NCBI RefSeq assembly: GCF_047731265.1
Contig: NZ_CP159835.1
Location: 2,232,001 to 2,296,000, forward strand
DNA from: Patiriisocius sp047731265
Lineage (GTDB): Bacteria > Bacteroidota > Bacteroidia > Flavobacteriales > Flavobacteriaceae
Reading direction: 5' to 3'
DNA length: 64,000 bases
The position numbers and the translations under genes were made by a program. Under the pieces are notes generated by a model, which was given only the letters and a program-made list of their open reading frames with translations, did no database searches and had not been told where the DNA came from. Of the stretch, positions 1-8,745 are shown one piece after another; position 1 is the stretch's first letter, and every line of letters begins with the position of its first letter.

Positions 1-112
1 CTTTAGGAACTTTTTGGTCTTCCGTATTAATATGGATTAATAGCTCGTGTAAGTTCATTTTTTCCAAATGATCATAATGTGAAGATGCTTCGGTAGTTTT
101 TTTGAAGCTCAT
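1..112 (-). CDS. murQ: N-acetylmuramic acid 6-phosphate etherase, N-terminal fragment
   Basis: Only the first 37 codons are in the window; the gene continues off the left edge. Reading down from the ATG at 110-112 gives MSFKKTTEASSHYDHLEKMN and then an HELLIHINTED stretch. This matches the N-terminus of MurQ, with its (T)E-x-S-x-Y-x-x-LEKM opening and an L-L-x-x-I-N-x-E-D motif. The MurQ family cleaves the lactyl ether of MurNAc-6-phosphate during cytoplasmic cell-wall recycling. The catalytic SIS domain lies outside the window, so function rests on the N-terminal signature alone. It lies 11 bp downstream of the DUF4249 gene on the same strand, so co-transcription with the receptor pair is possible. 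Confidence 0.8.
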   Translation of the reverse strand, partial: MSFKKTTEASSHYDHLEKMNLHELLIHINTEDQKVPK

Positions 113-123
113 AGAAGTTTTGT

Positions 124-924
124 TTATTGAACCGTATATTCTAATGTTGATATTTCTGAAATTCTAAAGTATCCTAACGGGAAGTTTTCTTCATTGGTTG
201 TATTAAGAATATTTCCTTTCACGGTAGCTGGTTGTGTCTCAAAAGGACCTCCGCCACCGTCATCTACTTGTTGTAATAACACCACCATAAAGTTATAGAA
301 ATCTTCATCTACACCAAATAAATTAAAGGTAACTTCATCACCTTCTGCAAGATCGTCTGCTAAATAAAATCCATTCACCCTATTGCCATCAAAGAATTCA
401 TCAAAAAATGTGTCTCTTTCATCTCCTCTAATAGATAAAACTTCAATGAGGTAGTAATTTTCCTCACCGGCAGGATCTGTAAAAAACACTTTAAGTTCAA
501 TGTCCTCTCCAGAAAACCCTCCTTCATTGTTTTGTTCTACTTCATCTAGCGTGGTGACGACAACTAATGATTCTGTCGCTTCATAAGTTTCACCTTTATG
601 GACAACGGTTAAGGTATAATCTAATCCAAAAGTTGGGTTGAAATCTGTCGTATATTTTCCTGCACCAATATGTAAAAAAGGAAAGACTTCTCCTGTTTCA
701 GAAGTTATAGTTACCGTTGCATTTGGGACTGTGGGAATATTATCGTTAAAAAAAGGTGCGGTTTCTGTAAGTGTAACCATAGGGTCTGAACTTCCATCTT
801 TTGATACATTTATGGTAGCTTCGATGACCAGTCGTGGCTCACTATCTTCAAGGTCTACTTCTATGACATCTTCACAAGAAATGCAAAGCAATGCCGAGAG
901 TATTATTAATTGAATATATTTCAT
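124..924 (-). CDS. DUF4249-family outer-membrane lipoprotein
   Basis: A 266-residue lipoprotein. The signal peptide ends in a lipobox (LLCISC) with the lipidated Cys at residue 17, followed by CEDVIEVDLEDSEPRLVIEA-type sequence that is characteristic of DUF4249. The rest is beta-rich and acidic. In Bacteroidota this family is regularly encoded directly after a TonB-dependent receptor, as here, where only 3 bp separate the two. It is therefore probably the surface lipoprotein partner of that receptor, analogous in arrangement to SusD. No substrate can be inferred. The family assignment is confident; the role is inferred from context. Confidence 0.85.
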   Translation of the reverse strand: MKYIQLIILSALLCISCEDVIEVDLEDSEPRLVIEATINVSKDGSSDPMVTLTETAPFFNDNIPTVPNATVTITSETGEVFPFLHIGAGKYTTDFNPTFGLDYTLTVVHKGETYEATESLVVVTTLDEVEQNNEGGFSGEDIELKVFFTDPAGEENYYLIEVLSIRGDERDTFFDEFFDGNRVNGFYLADDLAEGDEVTFNLFGVDEDFYNFMVVLLQQVDDGGGGPFETQPATVKGNILNTTNEENFPLGYFRISEISTLEYTVQ

Positions 925-927
925 TGC

Positions 928-3306
928 TTAAAATTTAAAGTTATAGGTAACGGAAGGAATAATTCCAAAAATCGAAAGTCGCACAGCCTCATTTGCACCA
1001 GTATCTGCATTTTCTCTAAAAGAAACTGAAGCTGCATTTCTTCTGTTGTAAATGTTGTATACGCTAAAGACCCATTCCCCTTTCCATTTTTTTTCCTTGT
1101 TAGATTTTGGTTTTAATGTTGCTGAAACATCCATTCTATGAAAATTATTTAATCTACTGGCATTTCTGGGTTCAAAAACAGGTACTATTTGTCCTTGATA
1201 TTCATATTGAGCCGTTGGGAAAGTATTAGGCCTTCCAGTTTGAAATATTAAATTTGCTCCAAATGACCATTTTGGACTTAGCTCATATTGTGCGGTTACA
1301 GAAAAATCATGCGTCCTGTCCCAAGCTGTGTTATACCACTCGCCATTGTTTATGCCTGTTTCAACTGGGGTTCTTCCAGGTGTTCGTTGTTCAGATTTTG
1401 ACAAAGTATAGGCTACCCAACCGGTAAATTTCCCTCTTGTTTTTCTAGCTAAAAACTCAAGCCCATAAGCTCTTGCTTCGCCGTTTAATATGACTTGCTC
1501 AATAGCATCGTTTGCAATTAAATTTGCATCGTCAACATAATCAATTCTATTTTGCACCTCTTTGTAATATCCTTCAATCTCAAAAGTAAAGTTTTCGAAA
1601 TCTCTGAAATAACCTAAAGCAACCTGATCCCCTAATTGTGGATCAATAAATTCTCCGCTTGGTGCATACACATCAAAAGGAGTAGGTGAGGTAGTGTTAC
1701 TCAATAAATGAATGTATTGAACGGTTCTATTGTAACTTGCTTTAAGTGACGAAACGTCGTTTAATTGGTAGGATAAAGAAAATCTAGGTTCAAAATTCAC
1801 AAATGATTTTGTGGTAGTACTCCTTGAGGCTGAAATTGTATCAATTGGGGTTGCTTTTTGATAAATATCTAAAGCTTCATTGTATAGTATAGGATTGTCG
1901 TTTTCATACACATTGATTGATTCTTGACCAAGCCTATTAAAACTTGAAATTCTTAGACCCGCTTGGATGTTTAATTTTTCTGAAACTTTAAAATTCCCAT
2001 CAAGATACACGGCATTTTCAAAAGCATATAAATCTGTTAACTTTCTAGAGTTAATTCCACTTGTTTCTGATGTAGGAGTAACTTCACCAGGATTAAATGT
2101 ATAGTAAATACTATTTAAACCAAATTGTAATTTTACCTTATCAGAAACGTAGTTGGTGAAATCGTATCTCAGGTTAAAATTTTGAATACCACTATCAAAT
2201 TGAAACTCTGCAAACTTAAGTTCTAATCCATAATAATAATCTGAATAAATTAATGAAAGGTTACTAAAAAGTTTGTCGTTAAATAAATGATTCCACCTTA
2301 AATTTAATGTAGAATTCCCGAAAGTATTCGCAAATATATCGCTGATGTTAAATGCATCTCTACCAAAATAACCAGACAGGAATATTTTGTTTTTGTCGTT
2401 TATGTCATAGCTAATTTTTGTATTTAAATCATAAAAGTATGCTACGTTATCATTGTCAAATAAGGGCAAAAATAAATGCGCGTAACTACTTCTTCCAGCT
2501 ACCAAAAATGAGGCTTTATCTTTTGCAATGGGGCCTTCAATTAATAGTCTGCTAGCCACTAAGCCAATACCTCCAGTGGCATGATATTCTTTTTTATTAC
2601 CATCTTTTTGATAAATATCTAGTACAGACGCTATACGGCCACCATACCTTGCTGGAATACCTCCTTTATATAAGGTTACATCTTTAATGGCGTCTGGATT
2701 AAACACTGAGAAAAAACCAAATAAATGAGAAGAATTATAGAGGGTAGCTTCATCAAGTAATACCAAGTTTTGATCGGCTCCTCCACCTCTAACATTAAAT
2801 CCACTAGCACCTTCTCCTGCATTACTAATCCCGGGTAATAATGTGAGCGCTTGTATTACATCTGCTTCACCTAATACAACAGGTATTTTTTTAATGGTAC
2901 TAGCTTTTAAGGTATTTACACTCATTTGTGGTGTTCTGATGTTTGTTTTTTCAACATCAGATTTTAGGATTACCACATCGAGTGTTTCCGTACTAACAGA
3001 CAAATTAATGTTTTTTGTTAGTGGACTCGTTAGCGTAATTGTTTCCTTATAATCTTCAAAACCAAGACTAGTGTAAATTATTTCGTGAGCACCCTCAGGA
3101 AGCGTAATGGAATAGAAACCGTATACATTTGTGATTACGCCCGTTTGTAATGAAGGAATTAAAACATTCACTCCTATCATGGTCTCACCAGATTTAATTT
3201 CTGAAATTGTGCCACTTAAGGTGTACTTTTCTTGAGCAGTGATAGCTACACTTATCAAAAAGACGAACGCTGTTAGTATATTTTTCAAATGCAATTTTTT
3301 TTTCAA
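928..3306 (-). CDS. TonB-dependent receptor with carboxypeptidase-like regulatory domain
   Basis: A 792-residue outer-membrane receptor. A signal peptide of about 24 residues precedes a CarboxypepD_reg beta-sandwich (about 28-115; includes VNVLIPSLQTGVITNVYGFY). A plug domain follows (about 130-240, with FNVRGGGADQNLVLLDEA and GGIPARYGGRIASVLDI). A 22-strand-type barrel then ends in NFKF, the usual C-terminal aromatic residue for barrel assembly. The receptor should import a ligand using TonB energy; the ligand is unknown. Together with the DUF4249 lipoprotein it forms a two-gene unit. The only in-frame start is TTG at 3304-3306, because a stop lies three codons upstream. That TTG is also the end of a TAGTTTTG sequence resembling a -7 promoter box. 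Confidence 0.9.
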   Translation of the reverse strand: MKKKLHLKNILTAFVFLISVAITAQEKYTLSGTISEIKSGETMIGVNVLIPSLQTGVITNVYGFYSITLPEGAHEIIYTSLGFEDYKETITLTSPLTKNINLSVSTETLDVVILKSDVEKTNIRTPQMSVNTLKASTIKKIPVVLGEADVIQALTLLPGISNAGEGASGFNVRGGGADQNLVLLDEATLYNSSHLFGFFSVFNPDAIKDVTLYKGGIPARYGGRIASVLDIYQKDGNKKEYHATGGIGLVASRLLIEGPIAKDKASFLVAGRSSYAHLFLPLFDNDNVAYFYDLNTKISYDINDKNKIFLSGYFGRDAFNISDIFANTFGNSTLNLRWNHLFNDKLFSNLSLIYSDYYYGLELKFAEFQFDSGIQNFNLRYDFTNYVSDKVKLQFGLNSIYYTFNPGEVTPTSETSGINSRKLTDLYAFENAVYLDGNFKVSEKLNIQAGLRISSFNRLGQESINVYENDNPILYNEALDIYQKATPIDTISASRSTTTKSFVNFEPRFSLSYQLNDVSSLKASYNRTVQYIHLLSNTTSPTPFDVYAPSGEFIDPQLGDQVALGYFRDFENFTFEIEGYYKEVQNRIDYVDDANLIANDAIEQVILNGEARAYGLEFLARKTRGKFTGWVAYTLSKSEQRTPGRTPVETGINNGEWYNTAWDRTHDFSVTAQYELSPKWSFGANLIFQTGRPNTFPTAQYEYQGQIVPVFEPRNASRLNNFHRMDVSATLKPKSNKEKKWKGEWVFSVYNIYNRRNAASVSFRENADTGANEAVRLSIFGIIPSVTYNFKF

Positions 3307-3331
3307 AACTAGTTAGAAAATCTCGAGCAAT

Positions 3332-3361
3332 AAAAAAGCAACTTGTATAAGTTGCTTTTTT
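3332..3361 (-). terminator. Intrinsic terminator of the monomeric icd gene
   Basis: A 13-bp perfect stem (AAAAAAGCAACTT, loop GTAT, AAGTTGCTTTTTT). Read on the minus strand it ends in a U-run and starts 6 bp after the icd stop, so it separates icd from the receptor operon. Confidence 0.85.
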
Positions 3362-3366
3362 GTGAT

Positions 3367-5595
3367 TTATTTAATATTTTTTAGAATACTATTTAAAGTC
3401 GTGCTCGGTCTCATTTGAGATTCAACTAGGTTATCGTTAGGTTTGTAATACCCTTCAATGTCTATGGCGTGACCTTGGACATCAATGAGTTCTTTTAAAA
3501 TAACTTCTTTGTTAAAATTTAAAGAATCAAATACTTCTTTAAATCTCTTTTGTAAAGCCCTATCGCTAGTTTGCTTAGATAAAGCTTCAGCCCAATGCAA
3601 TGCTAGGTAGAAGTGACTTCCGCGATTGTCTAGTTCATTTACTTTTCTTGATGGTCCTTGTTTGTTTTCTAATAGTTTCTCGGTAGCGTCGTCTAAAGTT
3701 TGAGAAAGTACAATGGCTTTGTTATTGTCGAAAGTAGTGCCTAAATGCTCCAGTGAAACAGCAAGTGCTAAGAACTCACCTAAAGAATCCCATCTCAAGT
3801 GGCCTTCTTTTACAAACTGTTGTACGTGTTTTGGAGCAGAACCTCCTGCGCCAGTTTCAAAAAGTCCTCCGCCATTCATTAAAGGTACAATAGACAGCAT
3901 TTTTGCACTAGTACCAAGTTCTAAAATAGGGAATAAATCTGTAAGGTAATCACGAAGTACATTCCCAGTTACCGAAATAGTATTTTCTCCTTTTTTCACC
4001 CGCTCTAAGGTATACTTTGTTGCTTTTTCTGGAGAAAGTATTTTTATGGTTAAACCATCTGTATTGTGATTTGGTAGGTAGGTATTTACTTTTTTGATTA
4101 ATTCAGCATCGTGTGCGCGATCTTCATCAAGCCAGAAAACAACCGGCCAATTAGTTGCTCTCCCTCTTGAAACGGCAAGTTTTATCCAATCTTGAATGGG
4201 TAAATCTTTTACTTGACACATTCTCCAAATATCTCCTTCGGATACTTGGTGCGATGCTAAAATGGTTCCATTATCGTCAATTACCTCTACTTTTCCAGCT
4301 GAAGTAATTTCAAATGTTTTGTCGTGTGATCCATATTCTTCAGCTTTTTGAGCCATCAATCCTACATTAGGAACGGTTCCCATTGTCCTAGGGTCGAACG
4401 CTCCATTTTCTTTGCAAAAATCAATAGTAGCTTGATAAACTGCCGCATAGCTACTATCTGGGATTACTGCTTTTGTATCTTGTTGTTTTCCTTCAGCATT
4501 CCACATTTGTCCAGAAGTACGAATCATTGCTGGCATTGAAGCATCAATAATAACATCGCTGGGTACATGTAGGTTTGTTATTCCTTTATCGCTATTCACC
4601 ATTGCAATAGATGCTTTGGTATTCATTATTTCTTTTATATCGTTCTTTATAGCTTCCGCTTTTTCTGAAGGGAGCTCATCTATCTTGCTTGTTAAATCAC
4701 CAAAACCATTTCTTACATCAACTCCTATTTCATCAAATTCAGTTTTGTATTTATCAAAAAGTTCTTTAAAATAGGTAGTAACTGCGTGACCAAAAATAAT
4801 AGGATCACTCACCTTCATCATAGTAGCTTTCATGTGCAAAGAGAAGAGTAATCCTTTTTCTCCTGCGTCTTTAATTGAGTGTTCTAAAAAGGCAATCAGG
4901 GCTTTTTTTTCTAGTACGGTAGCATCAATAATTTCTCCAGCTAATAAAGAAATATTTTCTTTTAAAACGCGAACAGTGCCCTCATTGGTTACTAATTGAA
5001 TCTTCACAGGTCCATCATTACTTATAGTAACAGATTTCTCATTGTTTCTGAAATCCCCTGTGCTCATTGTTTCCACGTGCGTCATAGAATCTGAAGACCA
5101 AGCACCCATTCTGTGAGGGTTTTTCTTAGCATAATTCTTTACTGCTTTTGGTGCTCGACGATCACTGTTTCCTTCTCGAAGAATAGGGTTTACGGCGCTA
5201 CCTTTTGTCTTATCGTATGTTGTTCTAATCTTTTTTTCTTTTTCTGAGTTGGGCTCATCTGGATAGTCTGGAATCGCAAAGCCATTTGCCTGTAGCTCTT
5301 CAATCGCCGCGATTAATTGTGGAACTGATGCGCTAATATTGGGTAACTTGATGATGTTTGCCTCAGGTGTTTTAGCTAATAAGCCTAGTTCTGTCAATGC
5401 ATCATTTACACGTTGCTCGGGCGTTAAATACTCTGGGAAGCGCGCTAAAATTCGGCTAGCCAATGAGATATCTCTCGTTTCGATTGTAATGTTAGAGGGT
5501 CCAGTAAAAGCCTTAACAATGGGAAGAAAAGAATGGGTTGCTAAAAATGGAGCTTCGTCTGTTTTTGTGTATATAATTTTGGCAGTTTTTATCAT
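3367..5595 (-). CDS. icd: Isocitrate dehydrogenase (NADP+), monomeric type
   Basis: A 742-residue protein, the full length of the monomeric (IDH-II) family of about 740 residues. It opens with KIIYTKTDEAPFLATHSFLP and contains GNSDRRAPKAVK, DVRNGFGDL and MNGGGLFETGAGGSAPKHVQ, all typical of this family. It oxidatively decarboxylates isocitrate to 2-oxoglutarate in the TCA cycle with NADP+ and Mg/Mn. The ATG at 5593-5595 gives the expected family start. The gene has its own terminator (3332-3361) and appears monocistronic. A second, unrelated NADP-IDH is encoded at 24.5-26.0 kb, so the organism carries two isozymes. Confidence 0.96.
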   Translation of the reverse strand: MIKTAKIIYTKTDEAPFLATHSFLPIVKAFTGPSNITIETRDISLASRILARFPEYLTPEQRVNDALTELGLLAKTPEANIIKLPNISASVPQLIAAIEELQANGFAIPDYPDEPNSEKEKKIRTTYDKTKGSAVNPILREGNSDRRAPKAVKNYAKKNPHRMGAWSSDSMTHVETMSTGDFRNNEKSVTISNDGPVKIQLVTNEGTVRVLKENISLLAGEIIDATVLEKKALIAFLEHSIKDAGEKGLLFSLHMKATMMKVSDPIIFGHAVTTYFKELFDKYKTEFDEIGVDVRNGFGDLTSKIDELPSEKAEAIKNDIKEIMNTKASIAMVNSDKGITNLHVPSDVIIDASMPAMIRTSGQMWNAEGKQQDTKAVIPDSSYAAVYQATIDFCKENGAFDPRTMGTVPNVGLMAQKAEEYGSHDKTFEITSAGKVEVIDDNGTILASHQVSEGDIWRMCQVKDLPIQDWIKLAVSRGRATNWPVVFWLDEDRAHDAELIKKVNTYLPNHNTDGLTIKILSPEKATKYTLERVKKGENTISVTGNVLRDYLTDLFPILELGTSAKMLSIVPLMNGGGLFETGAGGSAPKHVQQFVKEGHLRWDSLGEFLALAVSLEHLGTTFDNNKAIVLSQTLDDATEKLLENKQGPSRKVNELDNRGSHFYLALHWAEALSKQTSDRALQKRFKEVFDSLNFNKEVILKELIDVQGHAIDIEGYYKPNDNLVESQMRPSTTLNSILKNIK

Positions 5596-5616
5596 CGAGT
5601 TTTATGTTTTCAGTTT

Positions 5617-5632
5617 CCCGTAAATATACGGG
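5617..5632. promoter_or_regulatory. 16-bp palindrome upstream of icd
   Basis: CCCGTAAATATACGGG is a near-perfect inverted repeat centred about 30 bp upstream of the icd start codon. On the minus strand it contains TATATTTA, one base off the flavobacterial -7 consensus TAnnTTTG. It could be a promoter with an overlapping operator or a 5'-UTR hairpin. I see no matching -33 TTG, so the assignment is weak. Confidence 0.35.
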
Positions 5633-5712
5633 TTTTGACCCTGTCTTTAAAGTTGAAACACGATGATTATTATCATAATATGGAAAGGGAAAATTTCGAA
5701 ACTTAACCAAAG

Positions 5713-5750
5713 AAAAAAGCCATAACATTGCACGAGTACAGTGTTATGGC
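5713..5750 (-). terminator. Intrinsic terminator of the candidate ncRNA
   Basis: GCCATAACA (5719-5727) pairs with TGTTATGGC (5742-5750). The minus-strand product continues into TTTTTTCTTT, so termination is strong in that direction and weak in the other. Confidence 0.85.
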
Positions 5751-5960
5751 TTTAAGCGAAATAAACTTTTACCAATTGACCCTTACAGTCTTCAACGCAG
5801 TTAATTACCTACTACTATTGTGGTTTGTTTCACAAACGGAGATACCACTTTATGTGCCAATAACTCACGTTATTCTATGGCTCTAAAGAAAATAACTCCA
5901 ATCTTTCTTTACTCCTATCTCACCCGTTCTTGAACGAGGTCCTCAATAGATAAAAAAAGA
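5713..5960 (-). ncRNA. Candidate structured non-coding RNA, possibly 6S-like
   Basis: This 250-bp gene-free stretch is packed with hairpins that read on the minus strand. A stem CGTT/AACG closed by CAAG lies near 5926-5940. A hairpin with a GUGA (GNRA) tetraloop lies at 5856-5881. GGAG (5896-5899 read as CTCC on plus) can pair with CTCC (5838-5841), giving a stem, a symmetric 14/14 internal loop and an upper stem. A GTTTG/CAAAC hairpin lies at 5825-5838, and a strong terminator sits at the end (5713-5750). A stem with a large central bubble is the general shape of 6S RNA, and a flavobacterial 6S family (6S-Flavo) is known. I cannot confirm membership by eye. The 5' end is a guess. No tmRNA, RNase P or SRP consensus was recognised. 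Confidence 0.5.
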
Positions 5961-6105
5961 AAAATAAAGAACGTTACTTTATTTAATCTAAAATGAGTTT
6001 TCATCATTTTGGATAATTAAATATAGGGTCAAAAATCAATATAACCTTTTTTTTAATAACCTATATGTTAAATGGTTATGAACATATGTTGTCAACAAAT
6101 GTTTA

Positions 6106-6145
6106 TAAAAAAAAACCGGCCTAAAGATAAAATCCTTAGGTCGGT
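6106..6145 (-). terminator. Intrinsic terminator of rplS
   Basis: On the minus strand ACCGACCTAA pairs with TTAGGCCGGT (one mismatch), followed by a run of nine or more T. It starts about 20 bp after the rplS stop codon. Confidence 0.85.
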
Positions 6146-6165
6146 TTATATAATGTAAGATTAGA

Positions 6166-6516
6166 CTAGTATCTTTTTTCTTTGATACGAGCTTTTTTAC
6201 CAGTAAGGCCTCTAAAGTAATAGATACGTTTTCTACGAACTTGACCTTTCTTATTTATTTCAACTTTTTGAAGTGCTGGCATATTCAATGGGAATATACG
6301 TTCTACACCTACAGTTCCAGACATTTTACGAATGGTAAAAGTTTTTGTAAGTCCAGTGCCTTTAACTTGGATTACAACACCTCTAAAAAACTGTGTTCTT
6401 GTTTTTTCACCTTCACGAATCTCGTAGTATACAGTGATTGTATCACCTGCTGAAAATTCTGGAAATTCTTTTTTTGTTACAAATTCGTCTTCAACAAATT
6501 TTATTAACGCTTCCAT
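6166..6516 (-). CDS. rplS: 50S ribosomal protein L19
   Basis: A 116-residue basic protein with the L19 signatures FSAGDTITVYYEIREGEKTR, VERIFPLN and the C-terminal RRKRIYYFRGLTGKKARIKE. L19 sits at the 30S/50S interface. The length is normal for the family. The gene is followed by its own terminator and preceded by a TACTTTTG box at 6590-6597. In many bacteria rplS directly follows trmD; here a DUF885 gene and about 400 bp of spacer separate them. Confidence 0.97.
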   Translation of the reverse strand: MEALIKFVEDEFVTKKEFPEFSAGDTITVYYEIREGEKTRTQFFRGVVIQVKGTGLTKTFTIRKMSGTVGVERIFPLNMPALQKVEINKKGQVRRKRIYYFRGLTGKKARIKEKRY

Positions 6517-6589
6517 ATTGGATAATTTTTGATAGTTTGATTAAAAGCAACATTCGCGTATCTCGCCAGAGGTTGAATTTAATTGGGTG

Positions 6590-6597
6590 CAAAAGTA
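6590..6597 (-). promoter_or_regulatory. Putative -7 promoter element for rplS
   Basis: The minus strand reads TACTTTTG, an exact match to the Bacteroidota -7 consensus TAnnTTTG, about 75 bp upstream of the rplS ATG. No clear -33 TTG is seen at the usual spacing. Confidence 0.55.
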
Positions 6598-6924
6598 TAT
6601 AATAGTTTTGAGTTTTGAGTTATGAGTTATGAATTTTTTTAAAGAAACTTATAAGTTGGATGAATTCAGAGTCTGTCATTCTTAATTTTATCTGAAATCT
6701 CATCAATGATTCTTAAAATGTAGTCCTTTCAAAAAATATAGAATCACCTCTTTTATTATTGATTCAACAAAGGTTGGTTCATTTGCTGTAGCTTTTGAAA
6801 AGATTTCTTATTTAAATTTTATTGCGAAATAGGCTTAAAGCCATCGGCGACTTTCAACTCAATGATTGGTTTTCTTAAAAATAATTGTGTTCATAGTAAA
6901 AGTATTTGATGTTTTTTTAACAGT
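6598..6924. other. Gene-free spacer with degenerate short repeats
   Basis: No gene is supported here. The stretch near 6607-6631 is a degenerate tandem of GAGTTTTGAGTTATGAGTTA-like units, related to repeats at about 30167 and 38151. The remainder is AT-rich, and I see no RNA or promoter signal I would defend. Confidence 0.6.
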
Positions 6925-8724
6925 TTAGTTCCCCTCAATCCACTTGTCAATCTTCGCTTCTAAAAGAGCTAACGGAACACAGCCTGTTTCTAGGACTTCA
7001 TTATGGAATTTGCGAATATCAAAACGCGCTCCCATTTTATCGGCTGCTTTTTTGCGAAGCTCTTGGATTTTTAATTGTCCAATTTTATAGCTTAATGCTT
7101 GTCCTGGATTTGCCATATAGCGTTCAATTTCACTGATGATTCCAGCTTCAGATTCTGCTTCATTGTCTAAAGAGTATTGAATAGCTTTCTCACGGCTCCA
7201 TCCTTTTGCGTGCATGCCTGTGTCCACCACTAGTCGAATTGCACGGTGCATTTCTGCTCCTAACATACCAAAATATTGATACGGATCAGTATAAAGCCCG
7301 AGCTCTTTGCCTAAAGACTCACTGTACAAGGCCCAGCCTTCGCCATAACCACTGTACCAAAGTGTTTTCCTGAAATCTGATAAATCCTTATTCTCTTGCG
7401 TCAAAGAAATCTGATAGTGGTGCCCAGGAATTGCTTCGTGCAAAAACAAAGACTCATCGCTGTATATATTATATTTAGTAGCGTCTGGAATTGGGGTGTA
7501 AAAAATTCCAGGTCTCGTGCCATCTAATGATCCAGGATTGTATTCTGCACTGGCAGACTTTTCTCTAAAAGCTTCGGTTTGTCTAACTTCGAAAAGGGTT
7601 TTGGGTTTTCTGCCGAAAAGTTTCTCCAACTGTGGTTTCATGGTTTCGTGTATGGCATTGAAATTTGCAATTACTTCGGCAGGAGTTTGGAACGGCATTA
7701 ATTTTGGATTACTTCGCACATCGTTAAAGAATGCTTTGAGGTCTCCTTTAAAACTTATTTTGTTCTTTATAGTTTCCATCTCAGATAGAATTCTGGCTAC
7801 TTCTTGGAGACCTAATTCATGTATTTCATCTGCCGTCATTGTTGTGGTCGTGTACTTTTTAATTTGATGTTTGTAATAGTCACCTCCATCGGGAATTTCG
7901 GAAATACCAGTAGTTTCTCGTCCACTTGTTAGATAATCACCAGCCAAATAGTCGTGTAAACGTTTATAGGTTGGTATTACATTTTGAGTAATCATAATGG
8001 TATACTCTTCAGTGATTTGCTTTTTATCTTCTTCATTAAATGAGGCAGGAAGGTTTATAATTGGCGAATAAAATAAATGCTTTTTAATGTCTGGAGTTGT
8101 CATTGCGGCTAGCTGTGGAATCACTTTTTTAATGAGCGATTTTGGCAATACGTAGCCTTCTGTAGCTCCTTTTCGCATATTCGTTTCTACTGAAGTAAGC
8201 CAATTCAAATAGCCAGTAACACGCTGCCCCCAGTTTTTATAATCTTCAACAGTTTTAAAAGGTTGCGCGCCAGCGCCACTCGCCAGTTGACCGAAACTTA
8301 AATTAATACTCCACATTTGGTCTATAGGGAAGTATTCGTGATTTTTAAAACTCAAATACTCCAGGTTAATATCACATTCCCAAGTCAAAATATCAAGGCT
8401 CATTTTTTGTGATTCAGTTAAAGAACTCCGATCATAACTTGCAACGTTATTCTTGTATTCTGAATAATATGCTTTCATCTTTGAAATATGTTCTGCTGAA
8501 AGCGGATTTGGGAATTGATCATTATAACGAGAATCTCCAGAGTTTGTAGCGTTTACTGGATTTAATATTAAGCCATCTTCGTAATAGTCGGCTAACATCG
8601 TTTCGAAATTTTCGGATTCATTTATGGTTGCCTCTTTTTCGCTTTGACTACGCTCATTTTTGCAAGAGATAACGCAGATTGCCACTGAAAGGAGAATGCC
8701 TATTATAGTGATTTTCATTTTCAT
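6925..8724 (-). CDS. DUF885 domain lipoprotein, putative metallopeptidase
   Basis: 599 residues with a lipoprotein signal ending VISC (Cys21). The body is a DUF885 domain with the hallmark HEAIPGHHYQ motif near residues 428-437, a zinc-binding HExxH-like variant, and GEGWALYSESLG shortly after. DUF885 proteins are regarded as distant gluzincin-type peptidases, but few have been assayed, so the activity is inferred from the motif. The protein should be anchored in the outer membrane or periplasm. The start MKMK has an internal alternative two codons in. It lies 21 bp downstream of trmD on the same strand and may be co-transcribed with it. Confidence 0.88.
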   Translation of the reverse strand: MKMKITIIGILLSVAICVISCKNERSQSEKEATINESENFETMLADYYEDGLILNPVNATNSGDSRYNDQFPNPLSAEHISKMKAYYSEYKNNVASYDRSSLTESQKMSLDILTWECDINLEYLSFKNHEYFPIDQMWSINLSFGQLASGAGAQPFKTVEDYKNWGQRVTGYLNWLTSVETNMRKGATEGYVLPKSLIKKVIPQLAAMTTPDIKKHLFYSPIINLPASFNEEDKKQITEEYTIMITQNVIPTYKRLHDYLAGDYLTSGRETTGISEIPDGGDYYKHQIKKYTTTTMTADEIHELGLQEVARILSEMETIKNKISFKGDLKAFFNDVRSNPKLMPFQTPAEVIANFNAIHETMKPQLEKLFGRKPKTLFEVRQTEAFREKSASAEYNPGSLDGTRPGIFYTPIPDATKYNIYSDESLFLHEAIPGHHYQISLTQENKDLSDFRKTLWYSGYGEGWALYSESLGKELGLYTDPYQYFGMLGAEMHRAIRLVVDTGMHAKGWSREKAIQYSLDNEAESEAGIISEIERYMANPGQALSYKIGQLKIQELRKKAADKMGARFDIRKFHNEVLETGCVPLALLEAKIDKWIEGN

Positions 8725-8745
8725 TTTTTGATTTTAATGTCTATG

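Noticed and set aside
638..913. Antisense open frames over the DUF4249, receptor, icd, rpoB and rpoC genes
   Set aside because: They mirror the real genes in other frames, show no conserved protein pattern, no start signals and only codon-composition effects.
5639..5728. Small minus-strand frame of 71 residues overlapping the start of icd
   Set aside because: It runs across the icd promoter region and the upstream terminator; icd has its own ATG at 5595 and the peptide has no recognisable pattern.
5713..5960. tmRNA, RNase P RNA or SRP RNA for the structured region
   Set aside because: I could not find the tRNA-like ends of tmRNA, the conserved P4 sequences of RNase P or the GGAA-type loop of SRP RNA.
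6655..6760. Short minus-strand frame reading KDYILRIIDEISDKIKNDRL
   Set aside because: Too short, no start or signal, and no family I can name; it may be a gene relic but the evidence is too thin.
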